This document shows positions 1 to 8,093 of a stretch of 64,000 nucleotides of DNA, one piece after another. The first letter of the stretch is position 1; every line of letters begins with the position of its first letter. The position numbers were made by a program, and so were the translations under genes. Source of the DNA: Limosilactobacillus reuteri subsp. reuteri (lineage in GTDB: Bacteria; Bacillota; Bacilli; Lactobacillales; Lactobacillaceae); NCBI RefSeq assembly GCF_000016825.1, contig NC_009513.1, positions 1,434,501-1,498,500 of the forward strand, read 5' to 3'. The notes below the pieces were generated by a model, which worked only from the letters and a program-made list of their open reading frames with translations, had not been told where the DNA came from and made no database searches.

Positions 1-32
1 AGTTAATAAAAGATACAATTCTTATAAATGCT

Positions 33-1151
33 CTAGCTAAATTCCTTATTAACAGCTGTCAATGCTGCATGTAATACTTGATCCATGTTGTAATAACGGT
101 ATTGTCCTAAGCGACCACCAAAAATAACATTATCAGCCTTTTCGTCAGCTAACTTGGTATATTGCTTGTAAAGATCGTTATTCCGTTGATTGTTAATCGG
201 ATAGTATGGTTCATCACCACGGTGCCAGTCAGCAGGGTATTCACGAGTGATGATCGTTTTATCCTTGTCACCCTTACCGAACTCAAAGTGTTTATGTTCA
301 ATAATCCGTGTGTATGGTGTTTCAGCATCGGTATAGTTAATTACCGCATTACCTTGATAGTTACCAACATTCTTTTCTTCAGTCTCAAAACGTAAACTTC
401 GGTACTGTAACTCACCTAATTGATAATCAAAGAACAGATCAATCATACCGGTAAATACTATTTTCGGATAATCTTCAAGGTACTTAGCCTTTTGATTAAA
501 GAAGTCAACACCAGTCTCAACATCAATTAAGTCGCTATCAAGCATCTTCTCAACGATCTGGGTGTAACCACCAATTGGAATTCCTTGGTAGGTGTCATTA
601 AAGTAGTTATTGTCATATACCAAACGCACTGGGAGACGCCGAATAATAAAAGCAGGTAATTCCGTTGCTTTTTGTCCCCACTGTTTTTCAGTATAGCCTT
701 TGATCAACTTTTCATAGATATCGCGACCAATAAGTGAAATAGCTTGTTCTTCAAGGTTCTTTGGTTCTTTACCAGCCATTTCTTGCCGTTGCTCATTAAT
801 CTTCGCCATTGCTTCTTCAGGTGTACGAACTCCCCACATCTCACTGAATGTATTCATATTAAATGGGAGGTTATACATTTCGCCCTTGTAATTAGCTACT
901 GGGCTATTCGTATACCGATTGAATTCTGCAAACTGGTTTACATAATCCCACACTTCCTTATTAGACGTATGGAAAATATGGGCCCCATATTGATGCACTT
1001 GAATGCCATCTACCTCCTTAGTGTAGATATTACCAGCAATATGGTCTCGCTTTTCAATCACTTTCACACGCTTACCACGTTTAGCAGCTTCATAGGCAAA
1101 AGTTGCCCCAAAAAGGCCCGCGCCTACTACTAAATAATCATATTTTTGCAT
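33..1151 (-). CDS. glf: UDP-galactopyranose mutase
   Basis: Flavoenzyme that interconverts UDP-galactopyranose and UDP-galactofuranose, supplying galactofuranose for surface polysaccharide. The N-terminus has the FAD dinucleotide fold (VVGAGLFGA), followed by the Glf signature HQYGAHIFHTSNKEVWDYV. The C-terminus has GGRLGQYRYYNMDQ, which contacts flavin in this family. The length of 372 residues is usual. I start at 1151 because AAGGAG lies seven bases upstream; an in-frame extension to 1193 has no ribosome binding site. It is the last visible gene of a leftward run of four polysaccharide genes, 25 bases behind the priming transferase. Identification is secure from the motifs. Confidence 0.95.
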   Translation of the reverse strand: MQKYDYLVVGAGLFGATFAYEAAKRGKRVKVIEKRDHIAGNIYTKEVDGIQVHQYGAHIFHTSNKEVWDYVNQFAEFNRYTNSPVANYKGEMYNLPFNMNTFSEMWGVRTPEEAMAKINEQRQEMAGKEPKNLEEQAISLIGRDIYEKLIKGYTEKQWGQKATELPAFIIRRLPVRLVYDNNYFNDTYQGIPIGGYTQIVEKMLDSDLIDVETGVDFFNQKAKYLEDYPKIVFTGMIDLFFDYQLGELQYRSLRFETEEKNVGNYQGNAVINYTDAETPYTRIIEHKHFEFGKGDKDKTIITREYPADWHRGDEPYYPINNQRNNDLYKQYTKLADEKADNVIFGGRLGQYRYYNMDQVLHAALTAVNKEFS

Positions 1152-1176
1152 AACTATCTCCTTATTAACTAACTTT

Positions 1177-1824
1177 CTAATATGCACCCTCACTCTTAAA
1201 GATACTAATAATATTCTTAAACATTATCTTCATATCAAATCCGAGTGAAGCCTCATCAACATATTCCAATTCAACATCACAACGTTCGGGATAAGGAATA
1301 TTACTGCGACCACTTGATTGCCATAGTCCCATTGCTCCTGGCTTTACTGACAAAAACTTATCAACTCGGTCACCATACTCAGCCAACTCTGCCTTAACAA
1401 CTGGTCGGGGCCCAATAATACTCATATCGCCACGCAAGATATTGATAAACTGTGGAATTTCATCAATTGATGTCTTGCGCAGCCATTCTCCCAAACGCGT
1501 AATTCGGGGGTCTTCTTCTGGTTCTAACTTATAGTTATTTGCCACATATTTAGCATAAAGTTCAGGATCATTTTCCAAAATTTTATCTGCATTCTCAACC
1601 ATAGACCGGAATTTGTAGATTTTAAATGGCTTCCCATGCCAGCCGATCCGTTCCTGCTTATAAAACAGTGGTCCCTTATTATCACCAAAACGGTTCATTA
1701 TAAAAACAGCTAAAAACACTGGGCTAAAGCAAACTAATGCTCCTGATGATAGCACAACATCAAAGAACCTCTTCCAGAAAAGGTAGCTCTTAGATTGTTG
1801 TTTAATTTTTACCTTCTCACTCAT
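1177..1824 (-). CDS. Priming sugar transferase (undecaprenyl-phosphate sugar phosphotransferase)
   Basis: Membrane enzyme of the bacterial sugar transferase family (WcaJ/RfbP type). It loads the first sugar-1-phosphate onto undecaprenyl phosphate to begin a polysaccharide repeat unit. One hydrophobic segment lies near residues 20-45, followed by the conserved KFRSM, then SIDEIPQ and GDMSIIGPRP, which form the catalytic core. The length of 215 residues matches the short catalytic-half-only members. ATG 1824 has AGGG nine bases upstream; an in-frame TTG at 1833 is the alternative start. It is 11 bases downstream of the GT2 gene, so co-transcribed. The sugar transferred cannot be read from sequence. 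Confidence 0.92.
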   Translation of the reverse strand: MSEKVKIKQQSKSYLFWKRFFDVVLSSGALVCFSPVFLAVFIMNRFGDNKGPLFYKQERIGWHGKPFKIYKFRSMVENADKILENDPELYAKYVANNYKLEPEEDPRITRLGEWLRKTSIDEIPQFINILRGDMSIIGPRPVVKAELAEYGDRVDKFLSVKPGAMGLWQSSGRSNIPYPERCDVELEYVDEASLGFDMKIMFKNIISIFKSEGAY

Positions 1825-1835
1825 GATTCTCAACC

Positions 1836-2765
1836 CTACTTTTTCTCTTTAATAATATATATCGGTCGTTTCTTTGTCTGCATATATATCCGACCAATGT
1901 AGCGACCTACTATTCCGAGGCAAAGTAACTGGATACCGCCGAGGAATAAAATAATACAAACCATTGACGCCCAGCCAAAAGCACTACTAGCAGGCTCAAT
2001 AATCTTTCTTATTATAACAATAATCATCCCGATAATGGAGATGAATGCCGTTAATCCACCAGCCCAGGTCGCAATTGCCAAGGGAGCTTCAGAAAAATCA
2101 GTAATCCCGTCAATCGCATACTTAAATAACTTCCAGGTCGACCAATCTGTTGTCCCAGCAACTCGTTCAACATTTTTATAGGGAAGATACTTAGTTTTAA
2201 AACCAACCCAGTTAAAAATACCTTTTGAGAACCGGTTATATTCAGTTAACGATAACACTGCATCCACCATCTGGCGCGTCATCATCCGGTAGTCCCGGGC
2301 TCCAGAGACAATTTTAGTATCAGAAATCTTATTGATAACATTATAGAATTGGTTAGAAAGGAAAGACTTAAACTTCGCCTCACCCTTTCGATCTGTCCGC
2401 CGCATCCCCACACAATCATATTCACCAGTGGAAATAGCCTTATACATCTCTGGTAAATATTCTGGTGGATCCTGTAAATCAGCGTCCATCACAACGACAT
2501 AATCACCCGTTGCGGCCTGTAATCCCGCGTAAAGCCCTGCTTCTTTACCAAAATTCCGTGAAAAAGAAACATAATGAACCTGTTCTGGATCCTGTTCATG
2601 AAGCTTCCGTAGTTCTGCTAAAGTCCCATCACTTGATCCATCATTGACAAACCAATACTCAGTGTCCACTGGCATCTGCTTAACCACTTTTTCAACTGCC
2701 GGGTAAAAAAGCGGAATAGTTTCTTCCTCATTATAACAAGGAACAACTATTGACAATTTTGGCAT
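1836..2765 (-). CDS. Family 2 glycosyltransferase, bactoprenol glucosyltransferase-like
   Basis: The N-terminal GT-A fold begins LSIVVPCYNEEETIPLFYP. A DXD-like metal site (VVMDADLQDPPEYLPEMY) lies near residues 90-110. Two C-terminal hydrophobic segments (about 230-255 and 265-290) match the GtrB/DPM1 group, which puts a sugar on undecaprenyl phosphate at the inner membrane face. GGAGAG precedes ATG 2765. It lies between a DUF4422 transferase and the priming transferase in one leftward operon. The donor is probably UDP-glucose by family, but this is inference. A GtrA-family flippase-like gene sits apart at 12.1 kb and could be a functional partner. Confidence 0.9.
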   Translation of the reverse strand: MPKLSIVVPCYNEEETIPLFYPAVEKVVKQMPVDTEYWFVNDGSSDGTLAELRKLHEQDPEQVHYVSFSRNFGKEAGLYAGLQAATGDYVVVMDADLQDPPEYLPEMYKAISTGEYDCVGMRRTDRKGEAKFKSFLSNQFYNVINKISDTKIVSGARDYRMMTRQMVDAVLSLTEYNRFSKGIFNWVGFKTKYLPYKNVERVAGTTDWSTWKLFKYAIDGITDFSEAPLAIATWAGGLTAFISIIGMIIVIIRKIIEPASSAFGWASMVCIILFLGGIQLLCLGIVGRYIGRIYMQTKKRPIYIIKEKK

Positions 2766-2782
2766 TCTTGTCTCTCCAATCG

Positions 2783-3550
2783 TTAATGCTCACCATGACC
2801 GGTAACTTTACGTTTTAAGAACTTCACAATCTTTAATGGCCAGTTTTGCTTTTCAAGAAATACCCGGTTAACTTCCACTGTCTTGTATTGCGGATTAGTC
2901 AACAACCAAGTATCTAGTAAAAGCTCACTTAAAAAGCCAAAGACCCGTTGCTCATATGGTGTATAGTCAGAATAATCAACTTTTTTATCAACTTCGCCTA
3001 AAACATCAAACAGCCAGGTACAATATTCATCCAACGGCTGCTTCTTCATAATCATCATGTTGAAATAATGAGCCGATGTCTGTTTCATTACTTTTTCAAA
3101 AGCGGGTAAGTACTGAGGATATTTCTCCTTTAACACCTGCCGCGTAATTTCAAGCGGCTCGTGCTCATGAACATGGAGGTAATGTGATTCATTTGTTTCA
3201 ATGTAGTAATGCCGCTTCTTTGGCAAGATTACATCGGCATCTGTCAATAACTCTTCAACCTGTTCATGATTGAGGATGGTCGAAAGATCCTTTGAGTGCC
3301 CCATCGTTAAGTAACGACGGTAGTGGACTAATCCTAACGCATCCACATCAAGATTTTTCCATCCCCAGTACAGAGCTGTTAACTCATTGTAGTGCGGATT
3401 CTTTTTTGAAATATTATCTCCGGTGTTATCACCCTGAAATGTACGATTAACAGTCGGGTGAATCTCTTTACCAACAAAAACTGGTAAATACATTGGATCA
3501 TCTGGCATCCGATAATTTTTATGGACAGCCACTAAGATTTTAATATTCAC
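2783..3550 (-). CDS. DUF4422 family glycosyltransferase
   Basis: A 255-residue protein of the DUF4422 type found in capsule and exopolysaccharide clusters. Features are an early TVNRTFQGDNTGDNIS segment, then NELTALYWGWKN and LGLVHYRRYL near residues 50-90. There is no signal peptide or membrane segment, so it is probably a cytoplasmic transferase working at the membrane on a lipid-linked sugar. It starts with GTG 3550, behind AGGAG at seven bases. It is the first gene of the visible polysaccharide run; 75 bases separate it from recX, which is transcribed in the same direction. Confidence 0.85.
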   Translation of the reverse strand: MNIKILVAVHKNYRMPDDPMYLPVFVGKEIHPTVNRTFQGDNTGDNISKKNPHYNELTALYWGWKNLDVDALGLVHYRRYLTMGHSKDLSTILNHEQVEELLTDADVILPKKRHYYIETNESHYLHVHEHEPLEITRQVLKEKYPQYLPAFEKVMKQTSAHYFNMMIMKKQPLDEYCTWLFDVLGEVDKKVDYSDYTPYEQRVFGFLSELLLDTWLLTNPQYKTVEVNRVFLEKQNWPLKIVKFLKRKVTGHGEH

Positions 3551-3624
3551 TATTGTACTCCTAATTATTGTTTTTAAACATAATCATTAAAATAATACCA
3601 GTAATTCCCAATCTTGGAAAGTTA

Positions 3625-4419
3625 TTATTGGAAATCCTGCGCATCTAACCAGCTTTGGACATCATCAAGATCAAAGCCTTTCCGATACATCGCCTGCTTA
3701 AAATGCTGCTCACGCTCGTATCCTTGATAACAACGAACACGACGCCATTGCTTTGCTGCTTCTTTTGCTAAAAGGTCGTTCTCTTGCTCCAGATCAGGTT
3801 GTGGAACAACTTCATCCTTAATCATTTCATACACACTACTAGAGAAGCCTTTTGTCATGAGTCCTTGTTGTACTTTTTGTTCTCGTCGCCGCTCTGGCTG
3901 GTTTCGATAACGGCGAAATAACTTTTCAGCTAACTTTTTTGCCAATTCTGCTTGAACTTCGGGAGTAAATTGCGTTAAAGCATCATCAATATCGTTTTCG
4001 CCAATCCCTTTTTGTCGTAAGTGTTGACGAATTACCCCAGGTCCCTTCAAGTCCGTATTAATCATCGTGCGGACATAAGAAGCCGCATAGGCATGATCAT
4101 CAATTAACTGTTGCCCGCGCAGCTTTTTTAAGATTGACTCAACAAACTCTTCTGGCGTGTCAATTTCTTTTAGCTTCTTAACGATGTCGCTTTCCGTCCG
4201 CATCTGGTAAGAAAGGTAGTCAAGCATTCGTGAATAAGCCTTCGCTTGCTGGTCAGCAGTCGCAATGGCCGCAATTTGCTTTTCATCTAGCTCGGTTCCC
4301 TTCATCAAACGGAACTGAATCAAAACACTTTCTGCAACCGGAAAAGCATACTTACCATCAAGGTATATATTATATCGACCCTTCCGTTTTTGCGCCTCAA
4401 TTTTCGAAATTTTTGCCAT
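3625..4419 (-). CDS. recX: Recombination regulator RecX
   Basis: RecX binds RecA filaments and limits recombinase activity. This 264-residue protein is the long Gram-positive form with several three-helix repeats. Visible elements are KISKIEAQKRKGRYNIYLD at the N-terminus, YLSYQMRTESDIVKKL, AASYVRTMINTDLKGPGVIRQ and the C-terminal repeat RRVRCYQGYEREQHFKQAMYRKGF. I use ATG 4419, nine bases behind AAGGAG; the longer in-frame start at 4446 lacks a site. It diverges from the DUF1659/DUF2922 pair, with about 100 bases for both promoters. Confidence 0.92.
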   Translation of the reverse strand: MAKISKIEAQKRKGRYNIYLDGKYAFPVAESVLIQFRLMKGTELDEKQIAAIATADQQAKAYSRMLDYLSYQMRTESDIVKKLKEIDTPEEFVESILKKLRGQQLIDDHAYAASYVRTMINTDLKGPGVIRQHLRQKGIGENDIDDALTQFTPEVQAELAKKLAEKLFRRYRNQPERRREQKVQQGLMTKGFSSSVYEMIKDEVVPQPDLEQENDLLAKEAAKQWRRVRCYQGYEREQHFKQAMYRKGFDLDDVQSWLDAQDFQ

Positions 4420-4520
4420 TTTTAAATTTCTCCTTAACACTCTCAATTTTTAATCGTTTATAAAGGTGTAAGCAGTGGCCACTACTTAACAAATCAAATT
4501 AAACAAAGGAAGTTTTTATC

Positions 4521-4736
4521 ATGCAAATGGTTCGTAATTTCAAGTCCGCTAAAATTCAGCTTACCCTCACTAACAGTGAACATCCCAAGGGCGTTAAACA
4601 TCCCTTTAACAACATTATTGAGGATGTCACTAATGAGCAGGTAGCACAATTTAGTGCGGCAATTGAAATGCTTACTGCTGAAAAATGCCTTGATACAGAT
4701 ATTATCGTTACTAGTCAAGTTGCAATGAACAACTAA
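4521..4736 (+). CDS. DUF1659 domain protein
   Basis: A small 71-residue soluble protein of the DUF1659 family, function unknown. Characteristic is a central FNNIIEDVTNEQVAQFSAAIE segment flanked by beta-rich ends. AAGGAAG precedes ATG 4521. It is followed after 21 bases by a DUF2922 gene; this pairing recurs across Firmicutes, so the two products probably act together. No regulatory signal is recognised. Confidence 0.85.
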   Translation: MQMVRNFKSAKIQLTLTNSEHPKGVKHPFNNIIEDVTNEQVAQFSAAIEMLTAEKCLDTDIIVTSQVAMNN

Positions 4737-4757
4737 TCTCAAGGAGGAAATTAACTT

Positions 4758-4985
4758 ATGCGTACATTAAGCTTAACTTTCAAAGGTAGTCTTGGTAAAA
4801 AGCATTCATTAAAGTTGAACTATGCCAGTGGTGATCTTGATGCCGAAACCGTTCGGAAGGCAATGCAAGAGATTGCACAAACCCACCTCTTCACTAAGGA
4901 AGGCGAAGATATTTATCAGCAACCTCTTTCTGCGAAATACGTTGATACTGTTTCTACCGTTATCTTTAACGATGAACAAAAGTAA
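4758..4985 (+). CDS. DUF2922 domain protein
   Basis: A small 75-residue protein of the DUF2922 family, function unknown. The pattern TLSLTFKGSLGKKHSLKLNYA followed by VRKAMQEIAQTHLF is typical. A strong AAGGAGG lies ten bases before ATG 4758. It is the second gene of the DUF1659/DUF2922 pair and ends at the perfect hairpin at 5019. Confidence 0.85.
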   Translation: MRTLSLTFKGSLGKKHSLKLNYASGDLDAETVRKAMQEIAQTHLFTKEGEDIYQQPLSAKYVDTVSTVIFNDEQK

Positions 4986-5018
4986 TTAAATATCAAGTTC
5001 TAAAGATCTTCAACATTT

Positions 5019-5052
5019 GGAGGCTAGGAAATTTCCTAGCCTCCATTTTTGT
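5019..5052. terminator. Bidirectional terminator shared by the DUF2922 and YihY genes
   Basis: A perfect 26-base palindrome (5019-5044) is followed by ATTTTTGTTTTTT on the plus strand and preceded by an A-rich side that serves the minus strand less well. The stop codon of the yihY-type gene (5036-5038) lies inside the hairpin. Confidence 0.85.
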
Positions 5053-5926
5053 TTTTTCTTTCTACCAGTTGCCAAAAGTGTTTCTTGGCATGCAATTCAC
5101 CTTCATGACATTCTTGCAAAGCAGCATTTAGCGCCGCCCCCAGCATGATAATATAGCCAGAAAAGTCAAGCCATACCATCATTGCAATAAAAGCTCCAAT
5201 TGTCTTGTAGGAAATTACCCCGTGACCAAATAATAAGGTATAGAACGAGAATAAACGTGATAATCCCATCCAAAGCAATGAAGCCAAGAATGAACCAGCA
5301 AGTGCATAGCGCAACCGGACCTTCGCATTAGGAACAAAGTAATACAAGAGTGTAAGAGCAATAAACAAGACGCCAAATGTTACCGGCCACCTTAATGAGC
5401 TAAAGATAGCAATGTAATCACGCCGGAAATTAAAAATTGGCTGAATACTCTTAAGAACCTGCTCCCCAAAACCGTATAAAATAATGATGATAAAGATAAT
5501 TACTAAGAGGACAATCATCCAAACAAATGAGACGATTCGGTTCATCACCGGATTCTGATTTTCCGCAATCCCATAGGCATGGTTAACGCTGCGTTGAAAA
5601 GCGGCAATTCCCTGACTGGTCGACCAGAGAGCAATCAAGGCCCCGGTTGTCAGAACACCACCACTCCCCCGTCGTAAGAAATCATAGATCAACGGCTGGA
5701 TAAAATCATAGACCGATTCAGGAATTGCAGTTGAGAGGTAGGCTAAAATCGTCTTAGCGTCAATTCCAATCATCGGCAATAAATTTCCTACTACCATCAC
5801 GGCAGGAAAAATAGATAGCAAGGTATAGTAAGCTAGAACAGCAGCAGAACTTGAAATCTGGGCCATTGTAATATGTTGAATTAATAACGCAATAAAAGTC
5901 TTGCCCTTGCCCGATTCCTTGTCCAT
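5036..5926 (-). CDS. YihY/BrkB family inner-membrane protein
   Basis: A polytopic membrane protein of 296 residues with about six hydrophobic segments. It has the family's early SAAVLAYYTLLSIFPAVMV and late GAFIAMMVWLDFSGYIIMLGA. Members were once called ribonuclease BN, which is wrong for this family; transport or envelope roles are suspected but unproven. GGAGG lies five bases before ATG 5926. Its promoter, ribosome binding site and first codons are repeated in a 107-base tandem duplication directly upstream. Confidence 0.9.
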   Translation of the reverse strand: MDKESGKGKTFIALLIQHITMAQISSSAAVLAYYTLLSIFPAVMVVGNLLPMIGIDAKTILAYLSTAIPESVYDFIQPLIYDFLRRGSGGVLTTGALIALWSTSQGIAAFQRSVNHAYGIAENQNPVMNRIVSFVWMIVLLVIIFIIIILYGFGEQVLKSIQPIFNFRRDYIAIFSSLRWPVTFGVLFIALTLLYYFVPNAKVRLRYALAGSFLASLLWMGLSRLFSFYTLLFGHGVISYKTIGAFIAMMVWLDFSGYIIMLGAALNAALQECHEGELHAKKHFWQLVERKNKNGG

Positions 5927-6134
5927 AATAACCTCCGAAAATATTTTATAGGTTTAATTATAACAAACTGCACACAGGACAAATATTACATTAAAGTAAA
6001 AAAGAAACGGACATAAGCAGATTCCTTGTCCATAATAACCTCCGAAAATATTTTATAGGTTTAATTATAACAAACTGCACACAGGACAAATATTACATTA
6101 AAGTAAAAAAGAAACGGACATAAGCAGATTCCTT
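5913..6134 (-). repeat. 107-bp tandem duplication over the yihY promoter and start codon
   Basis: Two identical head-to-tail copies (period 107 bases; copy 2 begins at 6020, plus an eight-base third start at 6127). Each carries a TATAAT box (minus strand at 5957-5962 and 6064-6069), GGAGG and an ATG. The distal ATG (6033) opens a 15-codon reading frame beginning MDKES and ending at a TAA, so translation there cannot reach the real gene. Confidence 0.95.
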
Positions 6135-6160
6135 TCATAAAAAACAGATAATACAGTATA

Positions 6161-6208
6161 ACAATAAGCCTCCAGCGCTGGTAAAACCAAATGCTGGAGG
6201 CTTATTGT
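6161..6208. terminator. Bidirectional terminator hairpin behind yjeM-type gene
   Basis: A 16-base stem (6161-6176 with 6193-6208, AATAAGCCTCCAGC side) around a 16-base loop. Transcription of the leftward permease gene ends here; A-rich sequence on the left supplies the T-run for that strand. Confidence 0.8.
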
Positions 6209-6257
6209 TGCTTACAGGAACTCGAAAACAAAGTCACACGCTTCCTTTTCACTTCCC

Positions 6258-7763
6258 TTATTCAGCAATATTATGACGCTTTGCGGAGATTTGATAGAAA
6301 ACCAATGCAACGATTGCAAAGAAGATTGGTCCCGCAAGTGTCCAGAAAGCTGTTTGATAATCTTTTTGTAATAGTGGTTGAACAAACGTAAAGACGATTC
6401 CGACAATTAAAATCAATTCAACGAAACATACTAATACATCTGTCCAGAAACGGTTCTTAAAGACAACGAATGGCCGGTCAAGGTTCTTCTTCGCCTTAAA
6501 GAATGGGAAAGCCCCGATCAAGAAAATATATGGGAAACAAGTTGAAACGTTCGCCATATCAGTCAAAATCAAGTAGAACTGTTGAGCAGCATTGCCACCA
6601 AAGGCAACCAAGAAAACAATAATTGAAACAATAATTGCTTGAAGCCACATTGCATTCGCAGGCATCCCCGCCTTATTAAGTTTCGTAAGCTTCTTTGGCC
6701 ATAAGTCTGGATTAGATCCAAGAATGAAGGCCTTGATTGGGGAGTAAAGCAGGATAAACAATGCACCCAAGAAACCAAGAGTCTGTGCAAAGGCAACGAT
6801 CCGCGTCATAATAAGTCCAAAAGTAAGGGCAGCACCGTGCGACCATCCAAGTGCATCCCCCATGGTAACCCCTAATTGATTAAAGACAACATAGGTAACA
6901 TTACCAAGGTTAACGCTGCTCTTAGTCAAAGTTTGTTGATAATTTACTGACCAACCAAGCATAAAAATCATTAAAACATAAGTACCAATCGTAAAGATAC
7001 TTGCAATGATCAATCCACGAGGGAAAGTCTTTTCAGGATTTTTCATACTATCAGTAACGGACCCTAATGATTCCATCCCACCGTAAGCAAAAATAGCATA
7101 AACAACAAATGAAATAATAGCAATTGGTGTCTGGAATTGTGGATTAGGCGATGTAATGAAAGTTGAAGCCCCATGAATTGATTGCTTTAAGATTCCCTTA
7201 TCGGCGACTAAAACAATAACGCTGACAATAACAAAGATAATGTTAACAACAATTGTAAAAATACCACCAAGTGAACCAACTTTAGCAATGGCGGTCATTC
7301 CCCGTGAACTACACCAAGTTGTCCCAAGAATCAATAGAATTCCAAGGACCCCAATCAATTGAGTCGAGGTCAGACCAAATGCGTGCCATTGTTGGGTAGT
7401 ATCCTTACCAAAAAGCAAGGCAGAAAAAGTAATCCAAATCCGTGATGCCGTTGATACCATCCATACAATCCAAGATGCTAACCATACGAAAGTACCGACA
7501 AAAGCGACTCGTTCACCAACTGAGCCGGCAAGCCAGGAATAAATTCCCCCTTTAGCATCCTTAAATGTGGAACCGTACTCTGCCATCATCAAGCCACAAG
7601 GAAAGAAGAAACAAATCCCTGCTAATGCGTACCAAATAATACTACCGTAACCCATTTGTAAGTAGGCGTTTGAAACATTCCCAAAACCAAAAATGGCGGT
7701 AATGATCATCGTCACTAGTCCAAAGGTAGTAATCATCTTTTTATTACTACTCTGTTCGTCCAA
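6258..7763 (-). CDS. yjeM: APC-superfamily amino-acid transporter, YjeM-like
   Basis: A 501-residue integral membrane protein with about twelve hydrophobic segments. It opens with TTFGLVTMIITAIFGFGNV and the helix-1 glycine-rich stretch of the APC fold. It most resembles the glutamate/GABA antiporter-like YjeM group (length about 500, early AEYGSTFKDAKGGIYSWLAG). The substrate is unproven. It starts with TTG 7763, seven bases behind GGAGG. It is transcribed alone and divergently from a second permease across a 330-base AT-rich gap. The general family is certain; the YjeM assignment is fairly confident. Confidence 0.8.
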   Translation of the reverse strand: MDEQSSNKKMITTFGLVTMIITAIFGFGNVSNAYLQMGYGSIIWYALAGICFFFPCGLMMAEYGSTFKDAKGGIYSWLAGSVGERVAFVGTFVWLASWIVWMVSTASRIWITFSALLFGKDTTQQWHAFGLTSTQLIGVLGILLILGTTWCSSRGMTAIAKVGSLGGIFTIVVNIIFVIVSVIVLVADKGILKQSIHGASTFITSPNPQFQTPIAIISFVVYAIFAYGGMESLGSVTDSMKNPEKTFPRGLIIASIFTIGTYVLMIFMLGWSVNYQQTLTKSSVNLGNVTYVVFNQLGVTMGDALGWSHGAALTFGLIMTRIVAFAQTLGFLGALFILLYSPIKAFILGSNPDLWPKKLTKLNKAGMPANAMWLQAIIVSIIVFLVAFGGNAAQQFYLILTDMANVSTCFPYIFLIGAFPFFKAKKNLDRPFVVFKNRFWTDVLVCFVELILIVGIVFTFVQPLLQKDYQTAFWTLAGPIFFAIVALVFYQISAKRHNIAE

Positions 7764-8093
7764 AATAATGCCTCCAAAGCTTTAGAATTCTTAAATAAAA
7801 ATAAGAAATTATTTAATAATTATTAGTATAGTCGTCTTTTAAAAAAATAAAAGTCTTTTACAGAATTTCACATTACTTTTATACTATTTTTCGTATTTTT
7901 ATACCAACTTAGTAATCTTTATTCGTTTGTTTGTATATTTTGGTATAAGTGATGTATACTATTTTCATTACTTAATAATTGTTTTCACATTTAATCTTAA
8001 TGCTATGGATAGCGTTTTCCGACGTTGCTATAATTGAGTTAAGAAAATTTATGTGATTTTCACTCTAAGATATAAGATCGTGAGGTGGAGTAA
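7764..8093. promoter_or_regulatory. Divergent promoter region between two permease genes
   Basis: A 330-base, very AT-rich gap without an open frame. A TATAAT box at about 8029-8034 could serve the rightward permease, with AGGTGGAG just before its ATG. A GCTATGGATAGC dyad lies just upstream. No T-box or known riboswitch fold was recognised. Confidence 0.45.

Noticed and set aside
162-395. Open frame opposite glf
   Set aside because: Shadow of the mutase gene with no ribosome site and no recognisable protein sense.
744-1133. 129-codon frame on the plus strand opposite glf
   Set aside because: Antisense to a well supported gene; composition unlike a real protein.
5036-5926. Annotation of the YihY protein as ribonuclease BN
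   Set aside because: The name was wrongly transferred in the past; the sequence is a polytopic membrane protein without nuclease motifs.
7960-8090. Possible riboswitch or T-box leader before the ArcD-like permease
   Set aside because: No T-box consensus or known aptamer core; only a short GCTATGGATAGC dyad and AT-rich DNA.
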